Assembly: GCA_023251755.1 (NCBI GenBank)
Contig: JAHEYF010000046.1
Location: 1 to 33,382, forward strand
Source of the DNA: Bacteroidota bacterium
GTDB taxonomy: Bacteria; Bacteroidota; Bacteroidia; B-17B0; Aurantibacillaceae
Direction: 5' to 3'
DNA: 33,382 bases
Positions 6,804 to 16,115 of this stretch are shown here, piece after piece (position 1 is the stretch's first letter; every line of letters begins with the position of its first letter). The notes beneath the pieces are model-generated. The model was not told the origin of the DNA. It did not search any database and worked only from the letters and a program-made list of their open reading frames with translations. Made by a program: the position numbers and the translations under genes.

Positions 6804-9205
6804 TAATTCCTCAAGATTTTCCCTCCGTTAATAATACTATGGATCCGTTCCAGTGTTTTACGTTCTGAGCACAACGAAACAAAAATTTCCCTTTCCAGAT
6901 CCAATAAATATTGTTCAGACACCAATGTTGGTTGCGATAAATTTCCACCGGCTAAAACATAACCTAATTTTTGAGAGATCAGTTGATCGTGGTCGCTGAT
7001 ATAGTTTCCACTGCGCATGGAATCGGCGCCAACGTACACTAAACCCATAGCCTGATTGCCCAATACACGAATGTCTTTACGCGATGCAGGTTTGGAATAA
7101 CCGGCATCAGCCATTTTCAAACACTCGGCTTTGGCTTCAAGTATTTGACGGCTGCGCGAAACAACCACTTTATCAATACCCGGACGAAGGATGCCCAGGT
7201 CGTAAGCTTCGTAAGCAGAGGTAGACACTTTTGCCTGGCCAATGGTTAAAAATTTATCGCGGAAAGCATTGAGCTCCACATCACCTTCGTGCAAGGCATC
7301 GCTTAAACGCAGGGCAAATTCTTTGGTACCACCGCCACCTGGTATCAGCCCTACACCAAATTCAACAAGGCCGATATAGGTTTCGGCATGGGCTACTACT
7401 TTGTCGGCATGCAGACAAATTTCGCAACCCCCGCCCAAGGTCAATCCATGCGGTGCAGCTACTACGGGAATGGATGAGTAACGCAAACGCATGGTGGCCG
7501 TTTGAAAGGTTTTTACGGCCATGTTCAATTCGTCCCAATCCTGATCGGCAGCCAGCATATAAATCATCCCTACATTGGCGCCGGCCGAAAAGTTAGCGCC
7601 TTCGTTGCTGATAACTAAACCCCGGTAATCTTTCTCTGCAATCTCCACCGCTTTGTTTAAACCCTGCAACACCTCACCACCAATGGTGTTCATTTTGGTA
7701 TGGAACTCGGCATTGATAATTCCATCGCCAATATCGGTAATGGTCACTCCGCTGTTTTTCCAGATTGTTTTGCTGGCACGGATGTTTTCGAGTACAATAA
7801 AGGATTCGGCACCCGGCAGGGCTTTGTATGTTTTAGAAGGGATGTCGTAAAATTTACGAACCCCGTTTTCTATTTTATAAAAGGACGTATTGCCTTTCAG
7901 CATTTCAGTTACCCATGCCGCTGGTTTGTGCCCGGCCTGTTCCATCATGGTAACAGCTTCTTTAGCGCCAATGGCATCCCAGTATTCAAAGGGGCCAATG
8001 TCCCAGCCAAAGCCGGCTTTTAAGGCGTCATCTATTTTATACAACTCATCCGAAATTTCCGGAATGCGGTTAGACACGTATTCAAATAATCCGGCGAATA
8101 TGGCCCTATAAAACTCTCCCGCTTTGTCTTTACCTGTTACCAGTACTTTTACCCGTTCTTTTAAATTATCAATGGGTTTGGTTAATTCAAGCGTAGCGAA
8201 CTTTACTTTTTGTGAGGGCTTGTATTCCAAGGTTTTTAAATCGAGGGCCTGTATTTCAGACTTACCATCTTTGCCTTTTACTTTTTTATAAAAACCCTGT
8301 CCGGTTTTATCGCCAAACCATTTATTGTCTACCATTTTTTTCAAATACTCTGGTAGTATAAACAGGTCTTTTGCTTCATCATTGGGACAACTTTGTTTTA
8401 ATCCGTTTGCTACCAGTACCAGTGTATCTAAACCTACCACGTCGCAGGTGCGGAAGGTAGCTGATTTAGGGCGGCCCAACACAGGCCCGGTTAATTTGTC
8501 TACCTCTTCAACGGTAAGTCCCATTTTCTCTACAATGTGAAACAGGGACATGATACCGAACACTCCAACGCGGTTGGCGATAAAGGCAGGCGTGTCTTTA
8601 CACAACACGGTTGTTTTGCCGAGGAACTGCTCACCATAATGCATTAAAAAATCAACCACTTCCGCATCGGTATGCGTGGTAGGAATGATCTCTAATAATT
8701 TCAGATAACGGGGCGGGTTAAAAAAGTGAGTGCCGCAAAAATGTTTTTTAAAATCATCCGAACGTCCATCTGTCATTAAATGAATGGGTATACCCGAAGT
8801 GTTAGAGGTAATAAGGCTTCCGGACTTTCGGAATTTTTCCACATTTTCAAATACCTTCTTTTTAATGTCGAGGTTTTCGATTACCACTTCAATTACCCAA
8901 TCGCAATTGGCAATTTTAGGCATATCGTCTTCAAAGTTGCCGATGGAAATACGGGAAGCAAATTGTTTTTTATAAACCGGCGAGGGGTTTGATTTTAAAG
9001 CAAATTGCAGGGCATCGTTGGCAATGCGGTTTCTCACAGCTTTACTTTCTATGCTCAGTTTTTTTGCTTTTTCGGCATCGTTGGGTTCTTTAGGAACAAT
9101 GTCTAATAACAAAACCTCGCAACCAATATTGGCAAAGTGACAGGCAATGCGCGAACCCATTACACCTGAACCCAATACTGCTATTTTTTGAATACTTCTT
9201 TTCAT
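6803..9205 (-). CDS. fadN: 3-hydroxyacyl-CoA dehydrogenase/enoyl-CoA hydratase, FadN type
   Basis: 800 aa. The domain order is dehydrogenase first, hydratase last, the reverse of FadB/FadJ and the same as Bacillus FadN. The NAD-binding loop is GSGVMG at 12-17. Dehydrogenase residues are visible in SNTSGIP, CGTHFFNPP (catalytic His) and FIANRVG. The C-terminal crotonase part has the oxyanion-hole segment NFSAGANVGM and both glutamate positions, GGGCE and VEFGVGLIPGGGG. It carries out the second and third steps of beta-oxidation. It lies 185 bp upstream of fadA and 89 bp downstream of the acyl-CoA synthetase stop, same strand. Confidence 0.95.
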   Translation of the reverse strand: MKRSIQKIAVLGSGVMGSRIACHFANIGCEVLLLDIVPKEPNDAEKAKKLSIESKAVRNRIANDALQFALKSNPSPVYKKQFASRISIGNFEDDMPKIANCDWVIEVVIENLDIKKKVFENVEKFRKSGSLITSNTSGIPIHLMTDGRSDDFKKHFCGTHFFNPPRYLKLLEIIPTTHTDAEVVDFLMHYGEQFLGKTTVLCKDTPAFIANRVGVFGIMSLFHIVEKMGLTVEEVDKLTGPVLGRPKSATFRTCDVVGLDTLVLVANGLKQSCPNDEAKDLFILPEYLKKMVDNKWFGDKTGQGFYKKVKGKDGKSEIQALDLKTLEYKPSQKVKFATLELTKPIDNLKERVKVLVTGKDKAGEFYRAIFAGLFEYVSNRIPEISDELYKIDDALKAGFGWDIGPFEYWDAIGAKEAVTMMEQAGHKPAAWVTEMLKGNTSFYKIENGVRKFYDIPSKTYKALPGAESFIVLENIRASKTIWKNSGVTITDIGDGIINAEFHTKMNTIGGEVLQGLNKAVEIAEKDYRGLVISNEGANFSAGANVGMIYMLAADQDWDELNMAVKTFQTATMRLRYSSIPVVAAPHGLTLGGGCEICLHADKVVAHAETYIGLVEFGVGLIPGGGGTKEFALRLSDALHEGDVELNAFRDKFLTIGQAKVSTSAYEAYDLGILRPGIDKVVVSRSRQILEAKAECLKMADAGYSKPASRKDIRVLGNQAMGLVYVGADSMRSGNYISDHDQLISQKLGYVLAGGNLSQPTLVSEQYLLDLEREIFVSLCSERKTLERIHSIINGGKILRN

Positions 9206-9267
9206 ATCTTGAACTTTAAATTCTAAATCTTAATTTCTAAAAACACCTGCAACTTATCCCACCCGTC

Positions 9268-9295
9268 TAATATCTCACATCTCAATACTCAAATC
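9268..9295 (-). repeat. Inverted heptad array at acyl-CoA synthetase stop
   Basis: Plus-strand words TAATATC, TCACATC, TCAATAC, TCAAATC, in phase. The array ends on the first base of the stop triplet at 9295-9297. The rest of this spacer (9206-9240) has a different 7-nt vocabulary just upstream of the fadN ATG (TTTAGAA-like words on the minus strand). Confidence 0.8.
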
Positions 9296-11061
9296 TATAT
9301 CAACTCCGACGGAGGATAAATCTTCAAATACACTTGCTGGTTAGCCGCTAAAATTACTTTTCGTTTTAAAGAGAGCTTGGGTGTTAATTCACCTTTGTCT
9401 ACACTCCATTCGTTGGGAAGCAATTCCGCCCTTTTTATTTTTTCGTATTGTGCCAGGCCTTCATTTGCTTTTTCAACTTCCTGCATAATCAGTTTTTTTA
9501 CTTCGGGGTGCTGAATGATTTCCTCGTTGGTAGTACAATTGATGTTTTGTTTCAGGCACCATTCTTTAACCGTGGCAAAGGCGGGTACAATAAAGGCCGA
9601 AGGGAATTTTTCGTTTTCACCAATTACCATTACCTGTTCAATAAAACGGCTTTCTTTTAATTTGTTTTCGATAAGCTGGGGGGTTACATATTTTCCACCC
9701 GATGTTTTAAAAATTTCTTTTTTACGGTCTACTATTTTTAAATATTTCCCCTCTTCAAACATACCAATGTCTCCCGTATGGAACCATCCTTCAGCATCAA
9801 TCGCTTCTTTTGTTAATTCGGGTTGTTTGTAATAGCCCATCATCACGTTATCACCTTTCACATAAATCTCTCCGTCTTCGGCTAATTTAACCTGCACCTT
9901 GTCTATTACCCTGCCCACTGTTCCTATTCTGATGCAATCGAAACTGTTTACAGCTATCACCGGCGATGTTTCGGTTAAACCGTAACCTTCGAGTACTTTT
10001 ATTTGAGCCGCCAGAAATACACGTGCCAGACGGGGTTGCAGGGCAGCACCGCCCGATACAATATTCACAACATTTCCTCCCAGGGCAGCGCGCCATTTAC
10101 TGAAAATTAACTTATTGGCCAGCTTTAACTGCAATTCATACCACCAGCCATTCACTCCACCCTGTTCATAACGCAGTCCTAATTTTAAGGCCCAGAAGAA
10201 CAAAGTTTTTTTCAAGCCTGTGAGTTTGCTGCCGGTGGCCACAATTTTTTCGTATACTTTTTCGAGCAGACGGGGAACAGTAACAAACATCTCCGGTTTA
10301 ACTTCTTTTAAATTATCCCCAATGGTTTCGAGACTTTCGGCATAGTATACCGATACGCAGTTGGTAAGATAGAGGTAGCAAAGCATCCTTTCGTACACAT
10401 GATTAAGTGGCAAAAAACTCAATGCCCTCCAGTGGTGTTCAAACGGACTAAGGCACTGTGTAGCGATAACATTGCTGATGAAGTTTTTATGTGAAAGCAT
10501 TACACCTTTGGGATTGCCCGTGGTACCAGAGGTGTAAATGAGGGTAGCCAGGTCAGTATTTTTTATTCCGGCTTTTATTTCTTCCAGCTTTTTTTCCTGT
10601 GGATGTGCTTTCCCATTGGCAATCAAGTGCTCTAAATTTTGCCCGGGTCCTTTTGAAAAAGAGTAAATCTCCTGAATTGAACTTCCTTCGGAGCAGGCTT
10701 TAACTTTGTTGTATAAAGCCTCGTTGGCTACAAAAAAGTATTTTATACCGGCGTCCTTAATTACGTATTTTAAATCGTTGTCGCTAATGGTGGGGTATAA
10801 AGGGGCGCTAACGGCACCTGTTTGCTGGCAGGCAAAATCTACAAAATTCCATTCGGGGCGGTTGTTGGCAATAAGTCCGATTTTATCGCCGGGCTGAATA
10901 CCAATGTTTATAAATGCATAGCTCAGGTAATTTACAGTATCAATATACTCCAGGGTACTGTATTTGTGCCAGCTTCCATTTTCCTTAGCAGCAAGGGCAT
11001 CGTCCTTTAAAGGAAACTTCTTTAAATTGTGAAGCAAATCAAATAACCTAAAATTTTCCAT
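9295..11061 (-). CDS. fadD: Long-chain fatty acid-CoA ligase (AMP-dependent synthetase)
   Basis: 588 aa from the ATG at 11061. A TTG 15 nt upstream is also open, but the ATG is the better start. The AMP-binding P-loop is LIYTSGTTGNPKGVMLSH. Further landmarks are YGLTETSP and the adenylation motif GWFHTGDIG...IVDRKKEIFKTSGGKYV. The architecture is that of the COG1022 (FAA1-like) long-chain synthetases. It activates fatty acids to acyl-CoA with ATP at the cytoplasmic membrane. First gene of the minus-strand beta-oxidation operon. I found no clear -7 box upstream of it. Confidence 0.95.
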   Translation of the reverse strand: MENFRLFDLLHNLKKFPLKDDALAAKENGSWHKYSTLEYIDTVNYLSYAFINIGIQPGDKIGLIANNRPEWNFVDFACQQTGAVSAPLYPTISDNDLKYVIKDAGIKYFFVANEALYNKVKACSEGSSIQEIYSFSKGPGQNLEHLIANGKAHPQEKKLEEIKAGIKNTDLATLIYTSGTTGNPKGVMLSHKNFISNVIATQCLSPFEHHWRALSFLPLNHVYERMLCYLYLTNCVSVYYAESLETIGDNLKEVKPEMFVTVPRLLEKVYEKIVATGSKLTGLKKTLFFWALKLGLRYEQGGVNGWWYELQLKLANKLIFSKWRAALGGNVVNIVSGGAALQPRLARVFLAAQIKVLEGYGLTETSPVIAVNSFDCIRIGTVGRVIDKVQVKLAEDGEIYVKGDNVMMGYYKQPELTKEAIDAEGWFHTGDIGMFEEGKYLKIVDRKKEIFKTSGGKYVTPQLIENKLKESRFIEQVMVIGENEKFPSAFIVPAFATVKEWCLKQNINCTTNEEIIQHPEVKKLIMQEVEKANEGLAQYEKIKRAELLPNEWSVDKGELTPKLSLKRKVILAANQQVYLKIYPPSELI

Positions 11062-11235
11062 AACCGGGTTTTGCAATGTCTGTATACTGTTATTGAAAGT
11101 AAGTATTTTTTTGAAGTTTTAAAACTTTTTCAAAAAAATAATACCTGTTCTGTTTGAAACGCCAGGTTAAATTTCTATGACGCTTATAAACACGGGTACA
11201 CACATAAATATCCGTAATGTTATTTTACTCCTGGC

Positions 11236-11350
11236 TTATTTCTCGCGGAGAAGCGCTGATTAAAACGCAGAGTTCCACAGTGGTTCTTCTCTCTTTCTCA
11301 CTCTCTAACATTCTCACTCTCTCACTTTTTGGCTTTTAACTTTTAACTTA
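11236..11350 (+). repeat. Composite repeat, copy A (CGCAGAG block plus pyrimidine heptads)
   Basis: 11236-11272 is an AACGCAGAG-type block also found at 18235-18271. It is followed by CT-rich words (CTCACTC, TCTCACT) and TTTTAAC heptads, also found at about 18294-18347. The two copies are in the same plus-strand orientation and share long exact runs. Copy A fills most of the fadD/nitronate-monooxygenase divergent spacer. Confidence 0.8.
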
Positions 11351-11357
11351 GCCATAG

Positions 11358-11385
11358 TTGCTTGCTTTAAAATAACATATATTTG
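11358..11385 (+). promoter_or_regulatory. Bacteroidota-type promoter of the nitronate monooxygenase gene
   Basis: A perfect -7 box TATATTTG (11378-11385, consensus TAnnTTTG) with a TTG (11358-11360) 17 nt upstream as -33. The ATG is 17 nt after the -7 box, so the leader is very short. Confidence 0.7.
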
Positions 11386-11402
11386 TAAGTAAACCAAAAA
11401 AT

Positions 11403-12413
11403 ATGACTGCTTTAGGAAAAAAAATGGAGGAGATGCTGAAAATTGATTTTCCGGTTATTATGGCACCTATGTTTTTGGTGAGCAACCAGGCCATGCTGGA
11501 GGCCGGTATGCGTGCCGGGATAATGGCTACTTTCCCCAGTTTGAATTACCGGAAAGAAGGCGAGCTGGATGCCTTGCTGGATCAGCTCAATGCATACTCG
11601 GATAAAAACACGCAAGGCAGTTATGGTATCAATCTTATTGTTCAGCAATCGAATATTTATTTAAAAAAACATTTAGCCAGTTGTATCAATAAAAAAGTTC
11701 CTTTTTATATTACATCGCTGGGCAACCCCAAAGAAGTGGTGGAGGCAGCACATAAATACGGGGCAAAGGTGTTTTGTGATGTAACGAATATTGAGCACGC
11801 TAAAAAATGTTACGACAACAACTGCGATGGTTTTATTGCCGTTGGGCAAGGGGCAGGTGGACACGCAGGACCCAATCCTTTACAAATATTAGTGCCCGCT
11901 TTAAAAGAAAATTTTCCGGACAAACCTGTTGTAGCAGCCGGTGGAATTACAAATGGCAAAGGTTTGTTATCGGTACAGGTATTGGGCGCCGAAGGGGTTT
12001 CGATCGGTACGCGCTTTATTGCAAGTACTGAATGCAAGGTGAGTGATGATTATAAAAATGCGATTGTTAAGTCGGAGATGGATGATATTGTAATGACGAC
12101 TAAATTGTCGGGTTCGCCATGTACGATTATTAATACACCTACTGCAAAAAAATTAGGCTACGATCAAAACTGGGTAGAAAAATTTATGGCCAACAATCCT
12201 AAAATAAAAAAATGGTTTAAAATATTTGTACAGGTGCGGGGTATGAAAAAATTAGAACAATCTGTACTCCCTAACAATTACCAGCAGCTTTGGTGTGCGG
12301 GTAAATCGGTGGAATTGATCAATGATATTATTTCCTGCGAAGAAATTATAGCGAACATAAAAACGGAATACAGGAAGAGTCTGGACGAGATAGGAGTATC
12401 AGGTAATAAGTAG
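11403..12413 (+). CDS. Nitronate monooxygenase / 2-nitropropane dioxygenase-like flavoprotein
   Basis: 336 aa FMN-dependent TIM-barrel protein of the NPD/FabK family. Seen: FPVIMAPMFLVSN at the N-terminus, AVGQGAGGHAGPNPLQ carrying the conserved His, and VVAAGGITNGKG plus GAEGVSIGTRFIAS as FMN phosphate-binding loops. Family members oxidise alkyl nitronates. Others (FabK) reduce enoyl-ACP, so the substrate is not certain. It is transcribed divergently from the beta-oxidation operon. The last residues (VSGNK) and the TAG stop are encoded inside an AGTAGCA-type heptad array. Confidence 0.88.
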   Translation: MTALGKKMEEMLKIDFPVIMAPMFLVSNQAMLEAGMRAGIMATFPSLNYRKEGELDALLDQLNAYSDKNTQGSYGINLIVQQSNIYLKKHLASCINKKVPFYITSLGNPKEVVEAAHKYGAKVFCDVTNIEHAKKCYDNNCDGFIAVGQGAGGHAGPNPLQILVPALKENFPDKPVVAAGGITNGKGLLSVQVLGAEGVSIGTRFIASTECKVSDDYKNAIVKSEMDDIVMTTKLSGSPCTIINTPTAKKLGYDQNWVEKFMANNPKIKKWFKIFVQVRGMKKLEQSVLPNNYQQLWCAGKSVELINDIISCEEIIANIKTEYRKSLDEIGVSGNK

Positions 12414-12465
12414 CAAGTCGTAAGCAGTACCCGCCACCTGATACTTGCTACCTGCTACTAAATAC
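12395..12465. repeat. Convergent AGTAGCA-type heptad arrays
   Basis: Plus-orientation words AGTATCA, GGTAATA, AGTAGCA, AGTCGTA, AGCAGTA (12395-12429) face inverted words CCGCCAC, CTGATAC, TTGCTAC, CTGCTAC, TAAATAC (12431-12465), each of which ends in AC. GTATCAGGT (12396-12404 region) pairs exactly with ACCTGATAC (12436-12444). The array contains the stop codon of the nitronate monooxygenase gene (12411-12413) and could fold as a terminator-like hairpin. Confidence 0.85.
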
Positions 12466-12490
12466 ATAAAATCATTTTAGTACGATCATC

Positions 12491-12829
12491 ATGAAAAAAC
12501 TTTCCTTTCTTTTATTAATAATGTGCCTTGCAGTACTTCTTAACTGCACCAAAGCGCCTAAAGGTTCGCCGGCACAAAATGAAATATGGCTGCAATACAA
12601 AAGTTTTAACCCTTCAACCTTAAGTGTTCCGGTGGGTACAACAATTACATTTACCAATAAAGACAATGCAGACCATTGGGTTAAAAACAGCAGTGGCTTG
12701 TTCAGCAGTGGTAAAATAAGCAGTGGTGATAATTTTACGTATACATTTAGCGCTCCGGGCAATTATAGCTTTTTTTGCCCCTATCATTCCAATATTCCTG
12801 CCGAACAAGGGAGTATTAACGTGCAATAG
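12491..12829 (+). CDS. Small cupredoxin-domain lipoprotein with no axial Met
   Basis: 112 aa. The signal sequence MKKLSFLLLIMCLAVLLNC ends in a lipobox-like LLNC with Cys19, so the protein is probably anchored in the outer membrane or periplasm. The remainder is a plastocyanin/azurin-type beta sandwich: NPSTLSVPVGTTITFTNKD, then the copper ligands His62 (DHW), Cys96 and His99 in FCPYHSNI. The position where the axial Met is expected (C-x-x-H-x-x-M) is Ile102. It may carry electrons or copper. No partner oxidase or copper gene is nearby. Confidence 0.85.
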   Translation: MKKLSFLLLIMCLAVLLNCTKAPKGSPAQNEIWLQYKSFNPSTLSVPVGTTITFTNKDNADHWVKNSSGLFSSGKISSGDNFTYTFSAPGNYSFFCPYHSNIPAEQGSINVQ

Positions 12830-12839
12830 GTATATTTAA

Positions 12840-12867
12840 GTTAAAAGTAATAAGTCAAAATTTAAAA
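12840..12867 (+). repeat. TTAAAAG-type heptad array
   Basis: Words GTTAAAA, GTAATAA, GTCAAAA, TTTAAAA in 7-nt phase, in the short convergent spacer between the cupredoxin and UbiB-kinase stops. Same vocabulary as 1641-1721. Confidence 0.75.
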
Positions 12868-12891
12868 GGGTGGTTCATTATAAAAACCCAT

Positions 12892-14613
12892 TTACTCCTC
12901 CCAACCCGACCATTCATCGTGGTCGCCTTTTCGGAAATCCTTTATCATTCCTATAGCTAATAAGGCCGCCAGTATAAATCCGGTAATTCCCCAGGCAGAA
13001 GTTTGTTTCCACAAGGGAGGAATTTTATCCGTAATCAGCAAAGCCGAACCAATAATAAGTGCGGCCATTATTACAGCGGTAATCATTTGTTTGCTTACCC
13101 TGTTAATGGTATGTATAAGCGGGTCAATGCCTTTGTGGTGGAGGTCTACTTTTACTTCGCCGCTGTTGATTTTCCGTATCGCGTTTTTTAAGTCGCGCGG
13201 AAACTCTTCCATGTACATCCCCATTTCGTAAACTGAATTGAACACCCGTTTGGCAAACTGAAGCGGATTGTAATTTCGGGCAATGGTGCGGATCAGGAAA
13301 GGCCTGACCTCTTTCATCAGATCCAGTTCAGGGTCCAGGTTGCGGATGACGGCTTCGATGGTGAACATAGAGCGGGCCAATAGAAAAAAGTGGGTGGGTA
13401 CTTTTAAGTTGTGCTTCACAATAATATCTTTTAATGTTAGCAACACTGTGCTCATTTCCTGCTGATGGATACTTTGTACACCATAATTCTGCACAAATTC
13501 ATTGATGTCTGTTTCGAGGCCACGCTGGTTGCGTATGACTGTATTATCCGACAAACGCTGAAGGGCCGTGATTATTTTTTTTACGTCTTTGGAATGCATA
13601 GCGGTAAAAAGTGAACCCAATTGCACGATGTCCTTTTTTAATATGCTTCCCATCATCCCGTAATCGAGGTAACAAATTACATTGCCGGGCATCACCAGCA
13701 GGTTACCCGGGTGAGGGTCGGCATGAAAAAACCCATAATTAAAAATCTGCTTAAAATAGGACACGGCTAAACGTTTGGCGATTAGTTTGCGGTCTAAACC
13801 ATTGCCCAGTAATTTATCGTGGTGAGATATTTTAATTCCATCGATAAATTCTAATGTAAGAATTTTTGAAGTGCTATAATCGCGGAAGACTTTAGGAGAA
13901 TGAATATAGCCTTTGTTGCTTTCGTCGGATAAAAAATTAGCGTGAAAGCGTTGCACGTTTACCGACTCGTGTATAAAATCCAGCTCCTGTGTTATACTGG
14001 TTTCAAAGTTTTTTATCAGGCCAACAGGGTCAAAGCTTTTAAGCGAGGGGATGCGTTTGCTAAACAAGTCTGCCATGTACAACATGGCTTTTATATCTGA
14101 ATCAATTACCTGTTTAATTCCGGGCCGTTGGATTTTTATTACTACTTTTTCGCCTGTTTTTAAAGTGGCGCGGTGAACCTGGGCCATGGAGGCAGAGGCA
14201 AAGGCTTCTGGCTCGAAGTAGGCAAACAAGTCTGCTGTCGCTTTTTTTAATTCTTCCTCTATCACCTGCCGGGCAATATGACCTGGCAATGCGGGCACAC
14301 TGTCCTGTAGTTTTTCAAGCTCTGTAATTAAGTCTGCCGGAAGCAGGTCGGGGCGGTTGCTGAGTATTTGCCCGAATTTAACAAAGGTGGGGCCCAGTTC
14401 TTCGCAAACCAAACGCATTTTTTCCCATTTACTTAAATGGATGGCGTCTTCATAGGTGCTTTTAGGAATCAGCTTTTTCAGGAAGCGCAACTTCTTTTTC
14501 TCTTCCATATAAGCCGCCAGGTCTTCGAAACCGTATTTTATCAATACGCTTATAATTTGGTTGTAGCGCCTGATGCGCTTAAACTTCTGTCCGATGTTCG
14601 ATAAGAGTCCCAT
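12892..14613 (-). CDS. UbiB/ABC1 (AarF) atypical kinase family protein
   Basis: 573 aa. The family hallmarks are all visible: KFGQ at 79-82 in the N-terminal extension, the Ala-rich loop EAFASASMAQVHRA (137-149) replacing the usual Gly-rich loop, catalytic-type Lys160 in VVIKIQRPG, HADPHPGN (297-304) and DYG (317-319) in place of DFG. Two C-terminal hydrophobic helices (MITAVIMAALIIGSALLI and ITGFILAALLAIGMI) anchor it in the membrane. The family supports quinone biosynthesis and lipid homeostasis through ATPase activity. The upstream phasin-like gene overlaps it as TAATG, so the pair is co-translated. Confidence 0.92.
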   Translation of the reverse strand: MGLLSNIGQKFKRIRRYNQIISVLIKYGFEDLAAYMEEKKKLRFLKKLIPKSTYEDAIHLSKWEKMRLVCEELGPTFVKFGQILSNRPDLLPADLITELEKLQDSVPALPGHIARQVIEEELKKATADLFAYFEPEAFASASMAQVHRATLKTGEKVVIKIQRPGIKQVIDSDIKAMLYMADLFSKRIPSLKSFDPVGLIKNFETSITQELDFIHESVNVQRFHANFLSDESNKGYIHSPKVFRDYSTSKILTLEFIDGIKISHHDKLLGNGLDRKLIAKRLAVSYFKQIFNYGFFHADPHPGNLLVMPGNVICYLDYGMMGSILKKDIVQLGSLFTAMHSKDVKKIITALQRLSDNTVIRNQRGLETDINEFVQNYGVQSIHQQEMSTVLLTLKDIIVKHNLKVPTHFFLLARSMFTIEAVIRNLDPELDLMKEVRPFLIRTIARNYNPLQFAKRVFNSVYEMGMYMEEFPRDLKNAIRKINSGEVKVDLHHKGIDPLIHTINRVSKQMITAVIMAALIIGSALLITDKIPPLWKQTSAWGITGFILAALLAIGMIKDFRKGDHDEWSGWEE

Positions 14614-14993
14614 TAATAGGTATTTGAAGGCGGGGTTTCGAAACGGCTGATACGGGCTTCAATGAGGGCAAGGTCCCTGCGCAGCTGCTCCATATTTTCA
14701 TTTAGTCTTTGAACATCATCGGTGTGTGCTATGTTCATTTTTTTGTACACAGTGGCCGCCACTTCTTCTATCTTTGTTTCTAATTCCTGTTTGGCTTCAT
14801 TTAGTTTTAGCATAAGTTTGTTCATGAACTGACCTTCGTCTTCACCTTCATAAAATTCTTCCTTTAAGTCCCTGATTTTTTCTTTCCCTTTTTCGCTCAG
14901 GCTGGCTATCTTTTCAATCAGCTCTTTATCGCGGGCAATTAAATAAATGTTCGAAGACAAATTGAGCAGGTCTAAAATTGTTTTTGCTTTCAT
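14613..14993 (-). CDS. Phasin-like coiled-coil protein coupled to UbiB
   Basis: 126 aa, highly charged and almost wholly helical. Long heptad-compatible stretches run from ELIEKIASLSEKGKEKIRDL through ETKIEEVAATVYKKM to NENMEQLRRDLALIEARISRFE. There is no signal peptide. The composition and helical layout resemble phasin/PHA-granule-associated proteins, but no PHA synthase is in the window, so the link to granules is weak. It overlaps the UbiB-kinase start by one base, suggesting a dedicated partner or regulator of that kinase. Confidence 0.75.
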   Translation of the reverse strand: MKAKTILDLLNLSSNIYLIARDKELIEKIASLSEKGKEKIRDLKEEFYEGEDEGQFMNKLMLKLNEAKQELETKIEEVAATVYKKMNIAHTDDVQRLNENMEQLRRDLALIEARISRFETPPSNTY

Positions 14994-15251
14994 GGTGGTA
15001 AATTCTAAATTTTAATCCCAACATTCTAAACCGGAAACAATCATTGCCATCTGATTAGAATTTGAGGTTGAGGGTTTATTATTTTATAGGATGCAATTTC
15101 GGGCAAAGGAAAAAAACAGGATATGAAAATCATCATGTAATAAACTGATAATTGTCATGTAAATGATTTTGGGCACAGGCAGGAAGGTAAAGCCCTGGTG
15201 GCAGATACAGAATTATGGAACAATACCGTATACAAAAATAAACTATTCGGG
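14994..15251. other. Gene-free spacer, 258 bp
   Basis: Spacer between the phasin-like start and the outer-membrane-protein stop. Next to the phasin ATG it has words similar to the fadN leader (minus strand TTTAGAA). I see no RNA gene, terminator or convincing promoter in the rest. Confidence 0.5.
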
Positions 15252-16031
15252 TTATTTATCAATAAAAAAACCTATACCCAGCATAACCGAAAAACTTTTG
15301 GTAGGTGTGTTGTTAGCGGGCATAAACAATTCGGAAAAATAATACGTGGCGCTCAGCGATGAAGTGAACCCACACTTTGCACCAGGCCTTTGCTTTACGG
15401 AGGTAATTTTACCATTTACACCATAGCGAAGCGGGTTAAGGTTTTTAATATCGGTAAACGACTTTACGGTGTAACCATCCGGGTTCAGTACTAAAAAGCA
15501 GCTCTCTTTATAAACCATGTATCCTATTGTGCCTCCAGCGGCAAACTCGTGATGCCTTTTGTTGTTTGTTGAAGCCGTGCTATATGCAATACTCAGGGGA
15601 ACATCCACAAACACCTGTTGCAGGTAACTGTAAGCATATTTTGTATCGGCCATAAAATTAGTGAATACAGACTGACCAGCCTTGTTTTCCAAAATCTTAT
15701 TGAGCCCGAATGTATTAATACTGGCTCCAATTCCGGGTCTTATACTAAAGCCCTGTACGCTGTGCTCGTTTCTTTTTTTGCCCATAGCAATACTGATGAA
15801 GGTATAAAAACTTCCACTTAATGTCTGGCTGTTAGACAAGGGTTTATTGACCGATAAATTTGTATTGGTGATATAGCTGGCACCCAACTGAAGCTCCCAG
15901 CTCATAGGAAACAATGGGGATTCCGGTGTATCTTGACCTGCGGTTTTATTTGTCTGAATTTGTGCTTTGGCACATGATGCACCGACTAAAATAAGGATGG
16001 TGGTGTATATTACAAGGCTGTGTTTTTTCAT
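15252..16031 (-). CDS. Putative outer-membrane beta-barrel protein, unknown function
   Basis: 259 aa. N-terminal signal sequence MKKHSLVIYTTILILVGASC, followed by AKAQIQ. Either signal peptidase I cleavage after AKA or a lipobox-like VGASC is possible. The mature part alternates polar and hydrophobic residues with many aromatics (YSYLQQVFVDVPLSIAY, FSVMLGIGFFID at the end), as in small outer-membrane barrels of Bacteroidota. No family is recognised. It is monocistronic, preceded by the G-quadruplex motif and tandem-repeat region. Confidence 0.7.
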   Translation of the reverse strand: MKKHSLVIYTTILILVGASCAKAQIQTNKTAGQDTPESPLFPMSWELQLGASYITNTNLSVNKPLSNSQTLSGSFYTFISIAMGKKRNEHSVQGFSIRPGIGASINTFGLNKILENKAGQSVFTNFMADTKYAYSYLQQVFVDVPLSIAYSTASTNNKRHHEFAAGGTIGYMVYKESCFLVLNPDGYTVKSFTDIKNLNPLRYGVNGKITSVKQRPGAKCGFTSSLSATYYFSELFMPANNTPTKSFSVMLGIGFFIDK

Positions 16032-16115
16032 TTTGTAAATAATTAGGTTAAACGTTTAAGCTATTATTCGCAAAGGGGAATGAAATATCACGGGGGGTGG
16101 GAAAATTTATTTGTT

